NCBI RefSeq assembly: GCF_030295385.1
Contig: NZ_AP027079.1
Span: forward strand, 3,100,001 to 3,164,000
DNA from: Geothrix oryzae
GTDB lineage: Bacteria > Acidobacteriota > Holophagae > Holophagales > Holophagaceae
Direction of reading: 5' to 3'
DNA length: 64,000 nt
Shown: positions 63,767-64,000 of the stretch, piece after piece
Layout: each line of letters starts with the position of its first letter
How positions within the stretch are numbered: the first letter of the stretch is position 1
Position numbers and translations under genes: made by a program
The notes under the pieces: model-generated
What the model was told of the DNA's origin: nothing
Seen by the model: only the letters and a program-made list of their open reading frames with translations
Database searches by the model: none

Positions 63767-64000
63767 ATGCTCGTCATCACGAGGAAGCCGGATCAATCCA
63801 TCGTCATCGGGGGCGAGGTGGAGGTCATCGTCCTGGGCATCACGAAGGAAGGCGTCCGCCTGGGTATCAAGGCCCCTCGAAGCGTCCAAGTTCATCGACG
63901 CGAGGTATTTGAAGCCATCGCAGCCGAGAACAAGGCCGCCACCGAGGCCCGGACCCCGGTCCAGGATGCCGCGGCCCTCCTCCGGGCGGCTCAAGTCCGC
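63767..64000 (+). CDS. csrA: Carbon storage regulator CsrA, cut by the window end
   Basis: The RNA-binding repressor CsrA: LVITRKPDQSIVIGG, VIVLGITKEGVRLGIKAP and VHRREVFEAI are all present in the first 52 codons. After that the frame continues for at least 26 more codons with no stop at the window end, so this CsrA carries a C-terminal extension and the gene is incomplete here. It forms a pair with fliW. Confidence 0.93.
   Translation, partial: MLVITRKPDQSIVIGGEVEVIVLGITKEGVRLGIKAPRSVQVHRREVFEAIAAENKAATEARTPVQDAAALLRAAQVR

Overview
The window is a gene-dense, GC-rich bacterial chromosome segment. The 16S and 23S rRNA, a fliW-csrA pair, a zapA-linked 6S RNA candidate and the style of the two-component genes suggest an acidobacterium of the Holophaga/Geothrix type. 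That placement rests on recognition of the 16S and gene set, not on a database search. I see no prophage, insertion sequence, CRISPR array or integrase, so it reads as core chromosome with one accessory-looking sugar operon.

Layout. 1-2659: the 3' part of a beta-propeller sensor kinase and its NarL-type response regulator (plus strand). 2673-15043 (minus strand): a long translation/RNA block read thrS, infC, rpmI, rplT, terminator, pheS, pheT, zapB-like, zapA, 6S RNA, rny, a hybrid sensor kinase and a small DMT-type membrane protein. infC appears to start with ATT. 15053-20485 (minus): one complete rRNA operon, 16S-tRNA-Ala-tRNA-Ile-23S-5S, with processing stems and a candidate promoter. 20547-25447: pgi and galU (divergent, sugar phosphates) and a merR-copZ-copA copper operon. 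25524-32718: mnmG, pssA, and an ABC transporter/AttH trio. 32734-36836 (minus): a CNT-family nucleoside transporter with a roadblock-like protein and several small membrane or exported proteins.

36912-47962 (plus): a HEAT-repeat protein ending in a degenerate receiver, a TPR/beta-propeller lipoprotein-like or periplasmic protein, a PEGA/PDZ protein, a small membrane protein, aroA, and a sigma-54 activator with a very long, unusual N-terminal half. 48067-55867: a GT2 glycosyltransferase facing a tight seven-gene minus-strand operon (CDP-glucose synthesis, 4,6-dehydration, C-methylation, epimerisation, transamination, N-formylation, and a CmcI-type methyltransferase). This operon looks able to make a CDP-linked, branched-chain, formamido deoxysugar, and it is the most interesting system in the window. 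55974-64000: mutL, an exported HExxH protease fused to a probable beta-barrel, a membrane-anchored metallophosphoesterase, a DCC-family protein, a single-repeat GDT1 protein, rnd, fliW and the start of csrA.

The genome is compact: many same-strand neighbours overlap by 4 bases (ATGA or GTGA), and two convergent pairs share their stop codons within a four-base CTAA. Nearly all other long open frames here are antisense or frame-shifted shadows caused by high GC.
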